Source of the DNA: an uncultured Streptococcus sp.
GTDB lineage: Bacteria > Bacillota > Bacilli > Lactobacillales > Streptococcaceae
Assembly: GCF_938036805.1 (NCBI RefSeq)
Contig: NZ_CALHWC010000037.1
Location: forward strand, 1-9,626
Direction of reading: 5' to 3'
Length of the DNA: 9,626 nucleotides
Shown here: one piece after another, positions 6,637-9,626 of the stretch
Layout: each line of letters begins with the position of its first letter
Numbering within the stretch: the stretch's first letter is position 1
Translations under genes and position numbers: made by a program
Notes under the pieces: generated by a model
The model's database searches: none
The model's input: only the letters and a program-made list of their open reading frames with translations
What the model was told of the DNA's origin: nothing

Positions 6637-8178
6637 ATGTTTGATGGATATTTTAAACACTTCCTTCATTTTGCACAACAATATTGCTTAGCAATAGCTG
6701 TTAATGTAAAAAAAAGATGGAAATATTTGTTGCTATTATGGCTCGTGGTTTTAGCTATATATGTTTATCTAGGTGGCTCGATTATTTTTATACCTAAAAC
6801 ATTATTAATCATAACGGGGCTAATTGGCAGTTTAGCTGTTTGTGTAGATGGGAAAATACATAATAAAGTATGTACAATGATTATCTTGATGGGGAGCATC
6901 TTTGCTTTCATAACTCCAGTTTTGGACGCTCCAGATGAGACTGCTCACTATTCGCGGGCTTTGTATATATCTGAAGGACATCTTTATTTACCTAGTAAAC
7001 CAAAGGAATTTCAGGTTTCTAAAGATGTGGTTATAGCGGATAAAGTTATGAAAACACCTCTAATAAAATCGGGATTAGATAAGGTGCGAACATCATCAGA
7101 TAAAGCCTATTATCCGAAATTTGTTGCAACGAATGCTTCCTCTTTTGTTCCATACTTACCTCAAGTAGTAGGTATTTTAATAGCAAAAATTCTGGGACTA
7201 AGTGTGTTTGCATCTATAGTCTTGGGAAGACTCTCTAACTTAATTGTGTATTCATTATTGGTAAGATTGGCTATAAAAAAATCTAACGGAAAAGAGTTAT
7301 TATTCTCTACAATTGCCATGATACCGATGGCGGTTTATTTAGCTTCGTCTTTTAGTACTGATGGAATGGCGAATGGTTTAACTTTCTTACTGTTGGGAAC
7401 ATTTTGTAGTTTGGTAGGTCAGAATAAAGTGGATATGAAAGATATTTGTATTTTTGCATCTCTATGTTTATTAATGGCAACTATAAAACTTCCTTATGTC
7501 TTGATTGTTGGCTTATTATTATTCATTCCTAAAAATAAATTTAAAAGCCGTCATACATACTTGTATATATTTACTGCAATTGTTTTCGTTGCAATAATTA
7601 GTTTCCTATGGTTACGTTTATCTAGTGGAATTAATATAACTCAGGTAAATGATGTTGCGAATCCAGTTGAAAAATTAAAGTACACTTTCGCCCACTTAAA
7701 AACATTTTCGCTATTTTCTTTTAAAGAGATAATTAATTTAATTCCAAATTTACTCCCGTCCCTATTTACATTTGGTTGGTTAAGCTATGGTTTAGGAAAT
7801 CTTATGTGGTTTTATCTTCCTTTTATTGCTTGTATCATATTTATGATTCCGCAATATAATCCATTACCTACTTTTAGTAAGTTTGGAACATTGTTAGTAG
7901 GTTTCGGTATAACATTGGGAATTTTGATGACAGCCTATCTGATGTGGGGAAAAGTAACGGAAATGAGTTTTAATGGGATTCAAGGACGATATTTTATTGG
8001 AGTCATACTTTCAATGGGATTAGCATTAAATGTTTCGCACTTCTATGTTCCTACACCTGTCGTCTTGACTAATGAGGAAGAAGAGAGGAGGGATAGTCTC
8101 GTATTATTCATTGCGTTGTTATTTATTGTTATGTCAATAGTATTGACAATTTTAGAATATTATGGTGTCAAAGCCTAG
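6637..8178 (+). CDS. DUF2142 membrane protein, probable GT-C-type extracytoplasmic glycosyltransferase
   Basis: From ATG 6637 the protein has 513 aa; an upstream ATG at 6625 would add four residues but lacks a usable ribosome binding site. It has about a dozen hydrophobic segments. After the first few helices there is an ITPVLDAPDETAH motif (Asp97, Asp100, Glu101, His104), and near the C-terminus IQGRYF, both typical of DUF2142. Acidic residues in the first large outer loop are the catalytic signature of GT-C enzymes using polyprenyl-phosphate sugars. In this setting it would take the flipped lipid-linked sugar and attach it to a wall polysaccharide outside the membrane, the role held by GacL in group A Streptococcus. 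That role is inferred by position and fold type, not by direct homology to GacL. It begins 10 nt downstream of the stop of the preceding gene if the 6625 ATG is used, 22 nt with the preferred start. Confidence 0.82.
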   Translation: MFDGYFKHFLHFAQQYCLAIAVNVKKRWKYLLLLWLVVLAIYVYLGGSIIFIPKTLLIITGLIGSLAVCVDGKIHNKVCTMIILMGSIFAFITPVLDAPDETAHYSRALYISEGHLYLPSKPKEFQVSKDVVIADKVMKTPLIKSGLDKVRTSSDKAYYPKFVATNASSFVPYLPQVVGILIAKILGLSVFASIVLGRLSNLIVYSLLVRLAIKKSNGKELLFSTIAMIPMAVYLASSFSTDGMANGLTFLLLGTFCSLVGQNKVDMKDICIFASLCLLMATIKLPYVLIVGLLLFIPKNKFKSRHTYLYIFTAIVFVAIISFLWLRLSSGINITQVNDVANPVEKLKYTFAHLKTFSLFSFKEIINLIPNLLPSLFTFGWLSYGLGNLMWFYLPFIACIIFMIPQYNPLPTFSKFGTLLVGFGITLGILMTAYLMWGKVTEMSFNGIQGRYFIGVILSMGLALNVSHFYVPTPVVLTNEEEERRDSLVLFIALLFIVMSIVLTILEYYGVKA

Positions 8179-8192
8179 TTAAGGAGTTATAA

Positions 8193-8861
8193 ATGAAGAA
8201 AGTTTATATTTTTATTGCTGTATTGCTATCTATGGTGTTTATAAACGTTTTGTCAGTAAGTGCAAACGATGGTGGAGTAGAAATGTATAGAATGTATAAT
8301 CCAAATAGTGGAGAACATTTTTATACAGCAAGTTGGAATGAAAAAGAGATGTTGGTAGGTGTAGGGTGGCACTACGAGGGAATCGGTTGGATTGCTCCTC
8401 TGGAAGGTCAAGATGTTTACAGAATGTACAATCCAAATGCGGGTGATCATCACTATACTCTGAATGCAAATGAACGAGATTTCTTAATACGAGCTGGTTG
8501 GAGATATGAAGGAGTTTCATGGAAATCTTCAGGTCAGCATCCGTTGTATAGATTATATAATCCTAATGCAAAAGCTGGTAGTCATCATTATACTTTATCT
8601 GAAGGAGAGAAGGACTATTTGGTTCAAGTAGGATGGCGTTATGAAGGGATAAGTTGGAATGCTATCGGGCTGGGCAAACCAGTTTCTCATTCATCTAATA
8701 ACTCTTCTGTAGAAAATCACTCGGGTACAATATCAGAAAGTGGAATTTATCCTAATTGTGAAGCTGCTAGGAGAGCAGGAGTTACCCCTATTTATCGTGG
8801 GCAACCGGGTTATAGTAGCAAGTTAGATAAAGATGGAGATGGAGTAGCGTGCGAAAAATGA
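8193..8861 (+). CDS. Secreted protein with three DUF5648 repeats and C-terminal Excalibur domain
   Basis: The 222-aa protein has a signal peptide (about residues 1-24; basic MKK, hydrophobic core, cleavage likely after SVSA). Three related 35-37-residue units follow at 32-66, 76-110 and 119-155. Each has the pattern Y-R-x-YNPN...H-x-YT...E...L...GW-x-YEG-x-x-W, which is the DUF5648 repeat found on many secreted wall enzymes and adhesins of Firmicutes. A low-complexity Ser/Asn/His linker (about 165-180) leads to an Excalibur domain (186-222) with YPNC, AGVTPI and the calcium-loop-like DKDGDGVACE. There is no catalytic domain, LPXTG anchor or membrane helix, so it is probably released or bound to the wall by its repeats. 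Shine-Dalgarno AAGGAG (8181-8186) is six bases before ATG, and the gene lies 14 nt behind the DUF2142 gene, so it is probably in the same transcript. Function unknown. Confidence 0.88.
   Translation: MKKVYIFIAVLLSMVFINVLSVSANDGGVEMYRMYNPNSGEHFYTASWNEKEMLVGVGWHYEGIGWIAPLEGQDVYRMYNPNAGDHHYTLNANERDFLIRAGWRYEGVSWKSSGQHPLYRLYNPNAKAGSHHYTLSEGEKDYLVQVGWRYEGISWNAIGLGKPVSHSSNNSSVENHSGTISESGIYPNCEAARRAGVTPIYRGQPGYSSKLDKDGDGVACEK
8286..8657 (+). repeat. Three tandem DUF5648-type coding repeats
   Basis: Units lie at 8286-8390, 8418-8522 and 8547-8657. They share the protein pattern YRxYNPN, HxYT, GWxYEGxxW. The third unit has a 2-residue insertion (AKAG). The DNA has diverged between units, so this is an old duplication and not a freshly expanded repeat. 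Confidence 0.85.
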
Positions 8862-8898
8862 GATAATTTATTGTCTATGTGTGTAGGAAAGGAAGAAT

Positions 8899-9626
8899 AT
8901 GACAATTTCAGTGATTGTTCCATGCTTCAATGAAGAAGAGTCTATTCCTCTGTTTCATGAAGCTATGGAAGCGGTGAGATATCAAATCCGTGACCAGTTT
9001 GAATATATTTTTGTCAATGACGGATCGACAGACCAAACCTTGGCTGTTTTGCGTGAGCTCAGCAGTCGCTGTTCAGATGTGCACTATCTGTCCTTTTCTC
9101 GCAATTTCGGAAAAGAAGCAGCCCTCTATGCTGGTTTACAAGAGGCGAGCGGGGATTTTGTGACGGTTATGGATGTGGACTTGCAGGATCCGCCCGAGCT
9201 CCTGATAGAGATGAAGGCCATGCTGGACTCTAATCCTGAGTTGGACTGTGTGGGGACTCGTCGGACTACTCGCGAGGGCGAGCCACCTATCCGGAGCTTT
9301 TTTGCCAATTTGTTTTATAAGCTGATTAACAAAATTAGTCAGGTAGAGATGGTAGATGGTGCGCGTGACTTTCGACTGATGCGCCGCCAGATGGTAGAAG
9401 CTATTCTGGAAGTTTCAGAGTATAATCGCTTCTCCAAGGGGATTTTTGCCTGGGTGGGCTTCAATACCGAGTACTTGGAATACAAAAATGTCGAACGAGT
9501 GGCTGGCAAGACCTCTTGGAATTTCTGGTCCCTCTTCAACTATTCCTTGGAAGGTATTGTCAATTTCTCTGATGCGCCGCTCAACATCGCCTTTTTAGGA
9601 GGTATCCTGTCTTGGATTTTAGCCTT
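8899..9626 (+). CDS. GtrB/CsbB/YkcC-like GT2 glycosyltransferase, 3' end beyond the window
   Basis: The frame is open from ATG 8899 to the window end (242 codons, no stop). The GT-A domain shows SVIVPCFNEEES (4-15), NDGSTDQT (40-47), SFSRNFGKEAALYAGL (65-80), the metal-binding DVD in DVDLQDPPE (92-100), and DGARDFRLM. The last residues visible (APLNIAFLGGILSWILA) start a hydrophobic stretch, so the complete protein very likely ends in two membrane helices, as in CsbB, GtrB and YkcC. These transfer a sugar from a nucleotide donor to undecaprenyl phosphate on the inner membrane face. The donor sugar is unknown. AAAGGAA (8888-8894) precedes ATG. Its base composition and codon use resemble metY, not the AT-rich genes immediately upstream, so it is probably core sequence bordering the inserted block. 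The 37-nt gap before it shows no terminator, so read-through from the operon is likely. Confidence 0.87.
   Translation, partial: MTISVIVPCFNEEESIPLFHEAMEAVRYQIRDQFEYIFVNDGSTDQTLAVLRELSSRCSDVHYLSFSRNFGKEAALYAGLQEASGDFVTVMDVDLQDPPELLIEMKAMLDSNPELDCVGTRRTTREGEPPIRSFFANLFYKLINKISQVEMVDGARDFRLMRRQMVEAILEVSEYNRFSKGIFAWVGFNTEYLEYKNVERVAGKTSWNFWSLFNYSLEGIVNFSDAPLNIAFLGGILSWILA

Noticed and set aside
8239..8520. Antisense reading frame of about 93 codons across the DUF5648 repeats
   Set aside because: It lies wholly within a well-supported gene, has no ribosome binding site, and reflects the repeated codon pattern of the sense strand.
8286..8657. Three spaced repeats considered as a CRISPR array
   Set aside because: They are diverged protein-coding repeats of about 105 bp with in-frame conservation, not identical short repeats with unique spacers.
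8862..8877. Small hairpin GATAAT-TT-ATTGTC after the DUF5648-Excalibur gene, considered as a terminator
   Set aside because: The stem is about six pairs with one G-T and a 2-nt loop, has no G/C core and no T-tract, so operon termination here is not supported.

Overview
The window looks like a chromosomal segment of a Streptococcus, probably an oral or viridans species. The evidence is the PcrA C-terminus, the streptococcal-type O-acetylhomoserine sulfhydrylase, AAGGAG-type ribosome binding sites, U-tailed hairpin terminators, and a cell-wall polysaccharide gene set resembling the side-chain part of the group A carbohydrate cluster. The species cannot be fixed from this sequence. All supported genes are on the + strand.

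Left flank (1-about 1910): the last 44 codons of a PcrA-type helicase overlap a NUDIX hydrolase by ATGA, and a perfect 10-bp hairpin terminator follows. Next is metY (O-acetylhomoserine sulfhydrylase) with an imperfect palindrome upstream and a second strong terminator downstream. Base composition here is fairly high (30 of 60 G+C in a spot count at 1321-1380).

Central block (about 1910-8861): composition falls abruptly (20/60 G+C at 2041-2100; 13/60 at 4201-4260). It begins with galE under its own extended -10 promoter. After a 258-bp gap with no gene come six close-packed genes: a GT2 undecaprenyl-phosphate-sugar synthase, a small DUF2304 membrane protein, a Wzx-like flippase, a second GT2, a DUF2142 GT-C-type membrane protein, and a secreted protein with three DUF5648 repeats and a C-terminal Excalibur domain. 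Several adjacent genes overlap by 11-17 nt.

Right flank (8899-end): a GtrB/CsbB/YkcC-like GT2 that runs off the window, with composition back to high G+C (33/60 at 9181-9240). It is probably core sequence.

Working model (inference): the first GT2 and the DUF2304 protein load a sugar onto undecaprenyl phosphate. The flippase moves the lipid-linked sugar outward. The DUF2142 protein transfers it onto a wall polysaccharide outside the membrane. The cytoplasmic second GT2 may build a longer unit or act on the backbone. GalE, with Cys at the gate position, could supply UDP-Gal and possibly UDP-GalNAc. The secreted DUF5648-Excalibur protein is the least explained member and the best candidate for something new. 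No CRISPR array, tRNA, rRNA or insertion sequence was seen.
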